From Nitrospirota bacterium (GTDB lineage: Bacteria; Nitrospirota; Thermodesulfovibrionia; Thermodesulfovibrionales; UBA6898), in assembly GCA_021783515.1 (NCBI GenBank), contig JAJXTV010000007.1:47346-111345 (forward strand): a DNA stretch of 64,000 bases, read 5' to 3'. Shown here in pieces: positions 17,315 to 26,926 of the stretch. Position 1 is the stretch's first letter. Each line of letters begins with the position of its first letter. Made by a program: the position numbers and the translations under genes. The notes under the pieces were generated by a model, which was not told the DNA's origin, made no database searches, and worked only from the letters and a program-made list of their open reading frames with translations.

Positions 17315-17774
17315 CCGGCTTCTTCCTTATCGCCTTGATCTCTTTGACGATCACGTCGGCGGAGGTCTTGCCCCTGACACCGCCGTCGACCATCACAACA
17401 GGGGCAAAACTGCAGGTCCCGAGGCATGCCACTTCTTCGAGCGTAAACTCCCCGTCGGGGGTCGTATCCTCCCCCGCGGGCAGGGCGAGCTCCTTCCTCA
17501 GCCCGCCGATGATCTTTTCGGCGCCCCTGACGTGACAGGCGGTGCCGCAACAGGCGGTGATCTTGTGCCTTCCCACCGGCTTCAGGCGGAACTGGGAATA
17601 AAATGTGGCGACACCATAGAACCGGCTCGCGGCGATGCCGAGTTCCTCGGAGAAAAAGCGGACGGCCATCCTGGGAATGTATCCCAGTGACTCCTGGGTA
17701 TCCTGGAGGAGGGCGATGATGTTGCCGCCCTTTTTCCGGTATCTTTCGAGTATATTTTCGAGCTCTTCAATCAT
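17304..17774 (-). CDS. NuoE-like 2Fe-2S subunit of formate dehydrogenase
   Basis: 156-residue thioredoxin-fold 2Fe-2S protein of the complex I 24-kDa family: GVATFYSQFRLKPVGRHKITACCGTACHVRGA and EVACLGTCSFAPVVMV provide four cluster cysteines. First gene of the three-gene formate dehydrogenase operon. On the minus strand a TATAAT box (17794-17799) lies about 20 bases before the ATG; no clear -35 is seen, so the promoter is only a suggestion. Confidence 0.93.
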   Translation of the reverse strand: MIEELENILERYRKKGGNIIALLQDTQESLGYIPRMAVRFFSEELGIAASRFYGVATFYSQFRLKPVGRHKITACCGTACHVRGAEKIIGGLRKELALPAGEDTTPDGEFTLEEVACLGTCSFAPVVMVDGGVRGKTSADVIVKEIKAIRKKPDEG

Positions 17775-17853
17775 AAGTTCAGCTTATAGATTTATTATAC
17801 GTTATCATAATTCGGGGAGGATGAAAATAAGAGGAAGAAAAACATCCAGGATG

Positions 17854-17879
17854 GGCGGCGGGCCTCCGGGCCCGCCGCC
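17854..17879 (-). terminator. Terminator-like hairpin between the CBS gene and the formate dehydrogenase operon
   Basis: GGCGGCGGGCC and GGCCCGCCGCC form a perfect 11-pair stem around a four-base loop, directly after the CBS stop codon at 17894. A modest U-rich stretch (GTTTTTCTT) follows only about 12 bases later. Confidence 0.55.
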
Positions 17880-17893
17880 TTCAGCGGAAAATA

Positions 17894-18334
17894 CTAGGCG
17901 GTATAGCCGCCAGTGATATAGTCCTTGAGATAGTGTATCTCGGAGTGGAGCTTGCCGACCTGGGTCTGGATGATGTCCCGGATCGAGAGCATCCCGATCA
18001 CGTTGCCGGCGTCGACCACCGGAAGATGCCGTATGTTCTTCTCGACCATGACCGCCATGACGTCGTTGAGGTCGTCTTCCATCTGGGCAACGATCAGGTT
18101 GGTCGTCATCACGTCCTTCACGGGGATATCCTTGAAGGTCTTTCCTTCGAAGGTGAGATAGCCCCTGACCACGTCCCTTTCGGTGAAGATCCCGATGTTA
18201 TTGCAATGGTCGGTGACCAGGATCGCGCTGATCTTTCTGCCGTTCATCACCCTGATGGCGTCTTCAATCGAACTGCCGGCGTCGATCGAAACAACATCCT
18301 TGCCCTTTGCGTCGAGAAGATTCTTTACTTTCAT
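17894..18334 (-). CDS. Stand-alone CBS-domain pair protein
   Basis: 146 residues consisting of two CBS motifs (about residues 8-60 and 75-130) with the usual DVVSIDAGSSIEDAIRVM, NNIGIFTERDVVRGYL and RHLPVVDAGNVIGMLSIRDI patterns. Such proteins bind adenosine nucleotides and act as energy or signal sensors; the partner is unknown. GGGGGTG precedes the ATG. The gene lies between the formate dehydrogenase operon and PII genes, on the same strand as both. Confidence 0.9.
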   Translation of the reverse strand: MKVKNLLDAKGKDVVSIDAGSSIEDAIRVMNGRKISAILVTDHCNNIGIFTERDVVRGYLTFEGKTFKDIPVKDVMTTNLIVAQMEDDLNDVMAVMVEKNIRHLPVVDAGNVIGMLSIRDIIQTQVGKLHSEIHYLKDYITGGYTA

Positions 18335-18479
18335 GCTGCACCCCCGAAAATCAATTGCAGTGTTTATACATCCGGGGCAGGATGCCCCCTTTTGACGAGA
18401 TATTATTTCATATCTTAGAGCAAAAAAGGGGAAATGTCGCTATTGTTTTTTTTAATCGATTCATGGAGACCGAAAGGGG

Positions 18480-18812
18480 TTATGCCATCGTCTCCTTACC
18501 GCCGCTCCTGATGCAAACGGCGTCTTCCATCGCATAGATGACTATCTCGCCGTCGCCGGGGTCGCCTGTAAAAGCAGCTTCCCGCATCGCCTCCACGATA
18601 ATGCGGGTTCCCGCGTCTTCCGCGATCACCTCTATCTTCGACTTTGCCGCATAATCGACCTTGTACGTCGCGCCCCTCAGCAGATACCTCGTGCCTCCCT
18701 GGCTTCTCTCCTCAATCTGCGAAATCCTTGGGCCGCCAGGCCCCACTCTCTCCAGGGCAGCGCACACCCGGCCGGCCCTCGTCGGCCGTATGATGGCTTC
18801 TATCCTTTTCAT
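18480..18812 (-). CDS. Divergent PII-like signalling protein lacking the uridylylation tyrosine
   Basis: 110 residues from the ATG at 18812, which is preceded by GAAGGAGGCGCTG. The PII fold is clear: MKRIEAIIRP start, YLLRGATYKVDYAAKSKIEV (T-loop end and strand) and GDGEIVIYAMEDAVCIRSGG (C-terminal signature). Compared with the neighbouring GlnK, the T-loop tyrosine of LYRGAEY is leucine (LLRGATY), so uridylylation at that site is not possible, and the ATP-binding segment GKIGDGK reads GDPGDGE. It is therefore probably a PII-like protein with another ligand or partner, not a classical nitrogen sensor. It lies 187 bases downstream of glnK on the same strand, beyond a terminator. Confidence 0.88.
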   Translation of the reverse strand: MKRIEAIIRPTRAGRVCAALERVGPGGPRISQIEERSQGGTRYLLRGATYKVDYAAKSKIEVIAEDAGTRIIVEAMREAAFTGDPGDGEIVIYAMEDAVCIRSGGKETMA

Positions 18813-18929
18813 CAGCGCCTCCTTCTCTCTCCATAGCGATTGCAATAGCCGTACCAGCGGAATGCCCATGTTTTTTCAGGATACCGGACCGGCGCTCCCT
18901 CACAATAATGTTTCACGCGACAGTAATAA

Positions 18930-18970
18930 ACGTAAAAAAGCGAAAAAATACCCCGTCCCGAAAGACGGGG
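18930..18970 (-). terminator. Rho-independent terminator after amtB-glnK
   Basis: On the minus strand CCCCGTC-TTTCG-GGACGGGG is followed by TATTTTTTCGCTTTTTT. It lies 30 bases beyond the glnK stop codon. Confidence 0.85.
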
Positions 18971-18999
18971 CATTCGTTGTGAGTGCTCTGTCGATAGGC

Positions 19000-20987
<1,988 letters not shown>

Positions 20988-21060
20988 CTCTTCATCTCCT
21001 CATCTCCCTATAGCTGTTCATCTATTCCACGTGCATATAAGCCGGACAGCCGCCGTGTGA

Positions 21061-21384
21061 CTATATTCTCTCCCCAAACTGGATTATCATCCCGCCGAAA
21101 ACGATAACTATCAATCCGATCCATGTCGTCGTTGGTATGCTTTCTTCGAATACAAATCGGCCGAACAATATGCTTATGATCGCAAAGACCGCAACGTATA
21201 CTCCGAGCAATCTTGAAAAGTCCCATTTCACCGTATTGACAACAACCCCATAAGAACCCAACATGGCGAATCCAATCAATATGATAATGAGACTGCTTCC
21301 GCGAAGTCCCTTGCGAACAACTGCGTCGCCCCCCACCTCAAGAACTGCCGCACCAATGAAAATAAGCCAGGCAAGGTTAGTCAT
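21061..21384 (-). CDS. Small four-helix transporter of the SMR/EamA (DMT) type
   Basis: 107 residues with four hydrophobic helices, the size and topology of small multidrug resistance proteins and single EamA domains: LAWLIFIGAAVLEVGGDAVVRKGL (acidic residue in helix 1, as in SMR proteins), LIIILIGFAMLGSYGVVV, GVYVAVFAIISILFGRFVFEE and IGLIVIVFGGMII. Substrate unknown. It follows the kinase gene and precedes amtB on the same strand, without tight coupling. Confidence 0.75.
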   Translation of the reverse strand: MTNLAWLIFIGAAVLEVGGDAVVRKGLRGSSLIIILIGFAMLGSYGVVVNTVKWDFSRLLGVYVAVFAIISILFGRFVFEESIPTTTWIGLIVIVFGGMIIQFGERI

Positions 21385-21585
21385 CTATAACCCTTGCACG
21401 ATAAAGATGCCTCTATTCTCTTCATATGGGCCTCCTCTTAAAAAGTTAGTAGCAATCAGCGTGCCAGGCAAGAACTGTTGTTTTATAAGGATTTGATGGC
21501 GATTAGCTCTGCAACATAAATGTCGCACATTACAATAATGTAGATGAGGGGAAACGGAAATGAAGGCAGAACGAATTGCGGAAAC

Positions 21586-23388
21586 TCAGTGCGCGGGGCC
21601 GCGGTGGATAATAAGCAAAACCAAGAGGATAAAAATAATGATAGGTACAGTCACGGCAAGCGCGATCCAAAGCGCCTTCTTCCAGCCCCGCTTCCACGGG
21701 GTCGGGATCTGAAGCCTGTCGCACCGGCCGGTCAATTGCACGGCCGCCGGATTATCCAGGTCCGCCTTCATCGCCGTGGCTGATTGGTAGCGGTTCTTTG
21801 GATCCCGTTCCATGGCGTGCAGGATGATCTCCTCTGCCTGAGGCGAGACGTTCCGATTGCGTTTCCGCGGGGCAACGGGGTCGCCGGTGATGCGGGCGTT
21901 CATGATCACGAGCGGATTTTCGTTTTCGCATTCAAACGGCGTCGTGCCTACCACCATTTCGTACAGAATTGCGCCAAGGCCGTAAATGTCGGTCCGCTCG
22001 TCCCCCCGCTTCCCCCTGACCTGCTCCGGGGCCATGTAATCCGGAGTACCTACGGCAGGCGTGAAGCCGGTGAACGTGATCCGTTTCCCCTCCTTGACCT
22101 TGGCTATGCCGAAGTCCATGATCCGTATCGTCCCGTCGTTGCAGAGCATAATGTTCTGGGGTTTGAGGTCCCGATGGACGACGCCGTGCGCATGCATATA
22201 CACAAGCGCTCCGCAGACACGGCCCGCCAGTTTGATCGCGTCCTTTTCTGGCAGCGGGCGAACGCTGTTCAATAGGTGCGAAAGCGTATAACCGCGGAGA
22301 TACTCAGTCACGATGTACGGCCGACTGCGCTGTCCCTCTTCGACAGGAATGAATTTGAGGACGTAAGGATGGTCCAGACGGCTTCCGATCTCCTCCTCGC
22401 GAAGGAACCGGGAGTAAAAGCCCGGATCGCTCTCAAACTGCATGAGCGGGACCTTCACCGCCACGGTCTCATTTGTCTTCTGGTCTGTTGCCTTGAAGAT
22501 GGTCGCCATGCCGCTGCGACTGATCGTCTCGAGGATGAGAAAACGGTTGTCGAGGGTCTGTCCCGGCCGGATTTCATACCCGCTCGTCGGGTCGGCCGAC
22601 TCCTGGTACATCGCTACGCCGCGATACAATGCAACTTTTTCGACGTCATTGATCTGCAAAACCTGCACGGAAACATTGTCTTCGGTGCCGCGTTGCTCAG
22701 CCAGGGCAACGAGTTGACGGCAGGCCTGCGCCGGAGAATAGCGAGAGACGATGTCGGCGATTTCGCTGTCTGTCACATACGCATACAACCCGTCGGAACA
22801 GAGCACAACCTTATCTCCCTTGAACACCGTGGAGTTCTCCACATCCACCCGGATCATCAACTCATGTCCGACGCTGCGGGTCAAGATCGAACGGTTCTCG
22901 CTGGTCTTTGCCTCCTGTTCGGAAATGAGCCCGAATTTCTGCTGCATACCGGTGTAGGTATGGTCGGTAGACAACTGCTTGATCGTGGCCTTGCGTACCA
23001 GATAAACGCGGGAGTCTCCCACATTGCCCGCCGTGATCTCATTGTTGCGCAGTACCACTACCGCCACGGTCGTTGCCATACGGGACTTGCCGTGGTCCTC
23101 CATACCTTTATCGTAGACGGCACGGTTAGCCGCACTGAACATCTGTTCTATGAGCTGCTGCGGTGACCGATCCCTCGCGGCCTCGCGAAAAGTCTTGAGG
23201 GCCGTCTCTACCGCCAGCCGGCTGGCCACTTCTCCGTAACTGAGTCCTCCTACGCCGTCGGCCAGAACAGCGACCGCTCCGAGACTGCGCTTTTCATCAG
23301 CTGTTTGCGGCTGCCAGAAGCCCACAAAATCCTCGTTGTTCTCACGGGCAGGGCCGGGTGAGGAAAGCTCAGCGTAGGTCAGTTCCAT
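21586..23388 (-). CDS. Fused PP2C phosphatase / Ser-Thr protein kinase with C-terminal membrane anchor
   Basis: 600-residue bifunctional regulator. Residues 1-245 are a PP2C-type phosphatase (ENNEDF, VAVLADGVGG, AGNVGDSRVYL, LCSDGLYAYV, GTEDNVSV supply the metal-binding acidic residues). Residues about 270-530 are a Hanks-type kinase (AVKVPL lysine, VVHRDLKPQNI catalytic loop, IRIMDFGIAK, TPDYMAPEQ). The glycine loop is atypical (ETISRSGMATIF lacks the first Gly). One membrane helix (IALAVTVPIIIFILLVLLII) ends the protein, with almost nothing beyond it, so both domains face the cytoplasm. The same polypeptide could add and remove phosphates. The APC permease is upstream on the same strand and may be a target (inference from position). 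Confidence 0.92.
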   Translation of the reverse strand: MELTYAELSSPGPARENNEDFVGFWQPQTADEKRSLGAVAVLADGVGGLSYGEVASRLAVETALKTFREAARDRSPQQLIEQMFSAANRAVYDKGMEDHGKSRMATTVAVVVLRNNEITAGNVGDSRVYLVRKATIKQLSTDHTYTGMQQKFGLISEQEAKTSENRSILTRSVGHELMIRVDVENSTVFKGDKVVLCSDGLYAYVTDSEIADIVSRYSPAQACRQLVALAEQRGTEDNVSVQVLQINDVEKVALYRGVAMYQESADPTSGYEIRPGQTLDNRFLILETISRSGMATIFKATDQKTNETVAVKVPLMQFESDPGFYSRFLREEEIGSRLDHPYVLKFIPVEEGQRSRPYIVTEYLRGYTLSHLLNSVRPLPEKDAIKLAGRVCGALVYMHAHGVVHRDLKPQNIMLCNDGTIRIMDFGIAKVKEGKRITFTGFTPAVGTPDYMAPEQVRGKRGDERTDIYGLGAILYEMVVGTTPFECENENPLVIMNARITGDPVAPRKRNRNVSPQAEEIILHAMERDPKNRYQSATAMKADLDNPAAVQLTGRCDRLQIPTPWKRGWKKALWIALAVTVPIIIFILLVLLIIHRGPAH

Positions 23389-23423
23389 TATTAAGGCATT
23401 TTAGCATTTTTTAGTAATGGGAA

Positions 23424-23451
23424 GGACGGCCGCCCTTACGGATGGCCGTCC
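23424..23451 (-). terminator. Hairpin after the APC permease gene
   Basis: GGACGGCC and GGCCGTCC pair around 12 bases. It lies between the permease stop (23487) and the kinase start; there is no T-run directly after it, so termination is possible but not certain. Confidence 0.4.
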
Positions 23452-23486
23452 TATTTGCTCGTGTTTCAAAACGTTGTCGTCGTCCG

Positions 23487-25385
23487 CTAGGCCTGAGATG
23501 GCTTACTGAGCAGAATTTCCTTGCCGTTGGCCTTACTCGACTTGAGGAAGTAGACGGCACCGTAAATTCCCCACACCGCGCAAACACCCAGCGCGATATA
23601 CGGCTCCTTCCAGCTCATGCCGGCGACCGTAAACGGACCGACCAGATAAAAAAGCATGACTACAAGATTCGCAAGCAATCCCAGAACGGGGATTACCACG
23701 TGCTTCAAGCCGTTAAAACTGTGGTGCTCCTTGAAGGCCACCATCGCGATCCAGCAGGTGATCATGTACAAAAGAAACGTGCCGAAGTTGCTGACCAGTG
23801 TTACGATGACCAGCGTATTGGGCAGCGCTGCATACGTCTCCGGCGAGAAGATGCCGAAGCTGTACCAGAAGTTATGCTTGTCCAGCGCCGCCGGCGTCGT
23901 GCCGCCGAGGTACACAGTCACCGTAATGATGCCGACAATCGCCGAAATCACAGCCAGCGTCCAGATCGCGCGGTAGGGTGACGCCGTCTTACCGTGGAGC
24001 AGGCCGAAGTGCGACGGAACTTCTTCGTCACGGCCCATCGCGTATGTTACGCGGGCGCCGGTGCTTAGGCAGGAGAGCGTCGTGCCTATAAGCGCCAGGA
24101 AGACCGTAAAGGCCTGAACCAGCATAAACGCCTTACCGGCTGCGTAGCTGCCGAAAAGCCAGGTGCCGACGATCACCATCATATCGCCGATCGGCGCTCC
24201 TGAAGCGCCTGCCATCGGGACGGTGTAGCCGTTATGAAGGAAATAGCCGGCGGCGAAGTACTCGATCAGGTAACAGACAGCCCCCTGTATCGCCAGCGAC
24301 AGTAGCACCGCACGCGGGATATCTCTCTTCGGATGCTTTGCCTCATCACCCATCGAGGTGACCGATTCAAACCCGACCAGGATGAGGATCGCGATAGCCG
24401 CCTGAATGAATATGTAGTTGAACCCATGGGGATGGACGACAGATCCCGCCGACGAATGGTAGTTGAAGACCTTGTTCCCCTTGTCGTCCTTCGTGATCGC
24501 CCCCTCAGGGGAATAGTCGACCGTAAAAGGCGCTGCGAGCTTCGGATCAGTCACCGCTTTGCCGTCCTTGTCGGCAGGGACAGGATTGCCGTCTTTGTCC
24601 TGTGCGTCCTGCATCTTGTAGACCGGCTTCCCGTCCTTATCCACAGTAGGCTTGTTGCTTTCATCCAACACAGGCACAGGATTGCCCTTGTCGTCCTTCA
24701 CAGCCTCCTGCGCGACCTGGTAGTTCACCGCGACGCCGTTTGATAGGTGGAAACCGGTCGAGCCCTGCGGATGCTGCACCCTATAACCGATGGCGATCAC
24801 GGAAAAGATCAGAAGCGCCGCGATCTGGATGATATTGATTGCCACATTGACGGCGGTAGTGCCTGTCACGCCGCGGTAAGCGATATATGCCACGCCGAGT
24901 GCGAACACGATGCTGAAAAGCCACATGAAAAGCGGACTGTTATATGTGCCGCTGAAGGTGTCCGGGAAAAACTGGCCCATAAGGAAACTGGCGAGAATAG
25001 CAGTCACACCGACCATGACCCCTGGATAGACCCAGTAATAAAGGTGGCTCGCCCATCCCGTGATGAACTTAGCTATACGGGCGAACTTGTAAGCATGCGT
25101 CTTTGAGAGGTACGCCTGCTCAGCATAAAGGTACGATGAGCCGGGTCCCGGATATAGCTTCGCCAGTTCTGAGTAGCTGATCGCCGTGGCGAAACACAGC
25201 AGCAGCGCAAAGAGGATGCCGAACCACATGGCAGAGCCGGCCATCGGCGCGCCGTAAAGGGACTGCATCTGGAAAGTCAACCATAAGAATGCCCCTGGCG
25301 CGATCAGCGCCATCGCGTTCATTGTCAGACCTGTAAGTCCTAGTGTTCCCCTGGTTGTTCCGGGTGTATTTGTCTGTTCTGACAT
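23487..25385 (-). CDS. APC-superfamily amino acid permease with a ~110-residue polar insert
   Basis: 632-residue inner-membrane secondary transporter. The core shows the APC pattern: GLTGLTMNAMALIAPGAFLWLTF (helix 1 break), ISYSELAKLYPGPGSSYLYAEQ and FESVTSMGDEAKHPKRDIPRAV. Between predicted helices 6 and 7 (about residues 203-320) lies a hydrophilic stretch of short imperfect repeats: KDDKGNPVPVLDE, VDKDGKPVYK, QDKDGNPVPADKDGKAV and KDDKGNKVF. The substrate is not evident. Genes of the phosphatase/kinase (downstream) and the outer-membrane barrel (upstream is the reverse side at 25459) are on the same strand. Confidence 0.88.
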   Translation of the reverse strand: MSEQTNTPGTTRGTLGLTGLTMNAMALIAPGAFLWLTFQMQSLYGAPMAGSAMWFGILFALLLCFATAISYSELAKLYPGPGSSYLYAEQAYLSKTHAYKFARIAKFITGWASHLYYWVYPGVMVGVTAILASFLMGQFFPDTFSGTYNSPLFMWLFSIVFALGVAYIAYRGVTGTTAVNVAINIIQIAALLIFSVIAIGYRVQHPQGSTGFHLSNGVAVNYQVAQEAVKDDKGNPVPVLDESNKPTVDKDGKPVYKMQDAQDKDGNPVPADKDGKAVTDPKLAAPFTVDYSPEGAITKDDKGNKVFNYHSSAGSVVHPHGFNYIFIQAAIAILILVGFESVTSMGDEAKHPKRDIPRAVLLSLAIQGAVCYLIEYFAAGYFLHNGYTVPMAGASGAPIGDMMVIVGTWLFGSYAAGKAFMLVQAFTVFLALIGTTLSCLSTGARVTYAMGRDEEVPSHFGLLHGKTASPYRAIWTLAVISAIVGIITVTVYLGGTTPAALDKHNFWYSFGIFSPETYAALPNTLVIVTLVSNFGTFLLYMITCWIAMVAFKEHHSFNGLKHVVIPVLGLLANLVVMLFYLVGPFTVAGMSWKEPYIALGVCAVWGIYGAVYFLKSSKANGKEILLSKPSQA

Positions 25386-25404
25386 GATATACTCCTTTTG
25401 TTAG

Positions 25405-25446
25405 TGTTGTTACTTGCGTTCCGGCCTCTGCCGGGCCGGGACGCAG
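25405..25446 (-). terminator. Possible terminator after the outer-membrane barrel gene
   Basis: TGCGTCCCGGCC and GGCCGGAACGCA pair with small mismatches just after the stop codon at 25459. No T-run follows. Confidence 0.35.
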
Positions 25447-25458
25447 CCTTATTTCAAC

Positions 25459-26562
25459 CTACCATGTATACATTACGCCCAACGCGATCGTGTCCTGACT
25501 CTTTCTGCTGCCCGCATCGAACGACTGCTGGTCCGACCAGTCGTGCCGGTACTCCGGCCTGACGACGATCGCCTTTGCCACCCTGAATTCAGGCGTAAGG
25601 GTGATCTCCTTGAGCTTCTGTGCCGTGCCGGTCCTCACTCCGTCCTTGTCGTCGAAATACTCCGCGCGCAGTGTCGCGCTGAAGAGGTCGCTGAAGTCGT
25701 ATTTCGCGTATCCCGCGATGCCGTACCATTTCGCCGTGCCGCCGTCTGCCGCCGAGTGTTCCTCAGTCGCATAATCGGTATTCAGCACGAGAGTCAATTC
25801 CTTAGTAGCCTTAAGGGTGCCTACCCAGTCGAATAGGAACCTGTTGTCGTGGTTGTTGTTGTCCTTTTCCGGTCCATACATAAGATTGAATAACAGGCTG
25901 ACAGGTTCTATCGGCGTATAGCCCACGCTCAGCCCGAACGTCTTGCCGTTGTTGTTGTCGGAGGTGTTGTCCCAGCCGTTGACAACATAGACGTTCGCGC
26001 TCACCTGGTCCGAGAAGGCATACCCCGCCATCAGTCCGGTGTGGGTAAACGGTATCGCGTAGTTGAAGAGGAACGAACGGGAATAGTTCATGTCGTCCTT
26101 CGCCTCGATCACCTCTGCCCCGTGCATCGTAACGAATTTGCCGAACCGGAGCTTGATCCCCCTGCCTACCGGCGCGAGATAATCGATATACGCCTCCGTC
26201 AGATCGAACGCGTCAGTCCCTTCGCCGAGTCCCCTCGAATGGATGAACTTCGCCGTCTCTCCGGCGGATAATTTCAGCCTGTACCCGACGCCTCCCAAAG
26301 TCGCCTCCTTCGTAAACAGGACCTGGGCAAGATCGAATGTAAAGCTGTTTGATTGATGATCGAAGACCCTGAGGTCGTTCTCTCCGGAATCGGGGGCCTT
26401 GAAGTTATACGTATACCCGCCCTGCAGGTAGACGCTCAACCCGAGCATCTTCTTGACGTCGTCCAGGCTCGTGCCGGCCGGCTTGGCATCTTCCGCATAG
26501 GCCCTTGAAACAAACAAAATTAACAACAGAAACATTGCTGTCTTAAGAATCCTTTCCTTCAT
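25459..26562 (-). CDS. Putative outer-membrane beta-barrel protein (BBP2/OmpL-like)
   Basis: 367 residues from the ATG at 26562 (AGGAGGAAGAA upstream; an earlier start at 26604 is rejected). Signal peptide ends at RAYA. The mature protein alternates hydrophobic and polar residues in about sixteen strands and ends with SQDTIALGVMYTW, a C-terminal aromatic residue as expected for BAM-dependent barrels. Segments such as LRFGKFVTMHGAEVIEAKDDMNYSRSFLFNYAIPFTHTGL match the uncharacterised 'outer membrane beta-barrel protein-2' family, proposed porins. A solute is not predictable. Possibly paired with the APC permease next to it. Confidence 0.8.
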   Translation of the reverse strand: MKERILKTAMFLLLILFVSRAYAEDAKPAGTSLDDVKKMLGLSVYLQGGYTYNFKAPDSGENDLRVFDHQSNSFTFDLAQVLFTKEATLGGVGYRLKLSAGETAKFIHSRGLGEGTDAFDLTEAYIDYLAPVGRGIKLRFGKFVTMHGAEVIEAKDDMNYSRSFLFNYAIPFTHTGLMAGYAFSDQVSANVYVVNGWDNTSDNNNGKTFGLSVGYTPIEPVSLLFNLMYGPEKDNNNHDNRFLFDWVGTLKATKELTLVLNTDYATEEHSAADGGTAKWYGIAGYAKYDFSDLFSATLRAEYFDDKDGVRTGTAQKLKEITLTPEFRVAKAIVVRPEYRHDWSDQQSFDAGSRKSQDTIALGVMYTW

Positions 26563-26619
26563 TTCTTCCTCCTTATAAAAATTTATTGGCACATAGGGTT
26601 GCATGATCGGCCCCGCATT

Positions 26620-26805
26620 TCACTCATCCTCGATCCATCGTACCTCCTTTATCCGTATGCCGTATTTCTTGATCTTATATCCGATCATCCTTTCGGTTAT
26701 GCCAAGTTTCCTGGCGGCCTTTGCCATGACCCAGTTGCAATCCTTGAGGGCATTGATTATTTCTTCCCTTTCCATTTCCTTTATTTTTTCTTTAAGAGTT
26801 TCCAT
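26620..26805 (-). CDS. Stand-alone NifA-type Fis/HTH DNA-binding protein
   Basis: 61 residues from the ATG at 26805 (AAGGTAAAGAG upstream). EREEIINALKDCNWVMAKAARKLGITERMIGYKIKKYGI is the Fis-type helix-turn-helix that normally ends NifA, the enhancer-binding activator of nif genes. No receiver, GAF or AAA+ domain is present, so the protein cannot contact and remodel sigma-54 RNA polymerase itself. It could compete with or assist a full NifA at its sites. It follows modC on the same strand but has its own sigma-54-like site and an inverted repeat upstream. An in-frame TTG at 26832 would lie within that promoter and is rejected. Confidence 0.8.
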   Translation of the reverse strand: METLKEKIKEMEREEIINALKDCNWVMAKAARKLGITERMIGYKIKKYGIRIKEVRWIEDE

Positions 26806-26826
26806 CTCTTTACCTTGAATTACAAT

Positions 26827-26842
26827 TGCCAAAACCGTGCCA
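26827..26842 (-). promoter_or_regulatory. Sigma-54 (-24/-12) promoter of the stand-alone HTH gene
   Basis: TGGCAC-GGTTT-TGGCA on the minus strand: perfect -24 box, N5 spacing, and the invariant GC of the -12 box kept with one mismatch to TTGC. Predicted transcription start near 26816 leaves an 11-base leader that begins with the ribosome binding site, which is short. Confidence 0.55.
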
Positions 26843-26892
26843 GGGGAAATCTGCTTGATTTATAAGGACAACGCAATGAATATATGCTACAC

Positions 26893-26913
26893 AATTGTCT
26901 TAGTCTTACAATT
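26893..26913. promoter_or_regulatory. Inverted repeat AATTGT-N9-ACAATT, candidate activator site
   Basis: Perfect six-base arms 50-70 bases upstream of the -24 box of the HTH gene. It contains TGT and ACA at N9 rather than the N10 of classical NifA sites. The position fits an enhancer-type operator. Confidence 0.45.
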
Positions 26914-26926
26914 ATGTACTATCTCT

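Noticed and set aside
15614..17338. 574-residue plus-strand frame opposite the NuoF-like gene
   Set aside because: Pure shadow frame rich in Arg/Asp/Pro/Gly; the minus-strand gene is certain.
26585..26603. TGGCAC...TTGCAT on the plus strand as another sigma-54 promoter
   Set aside because: Spacing between boxes is one base too long and no gene follows in that direction.
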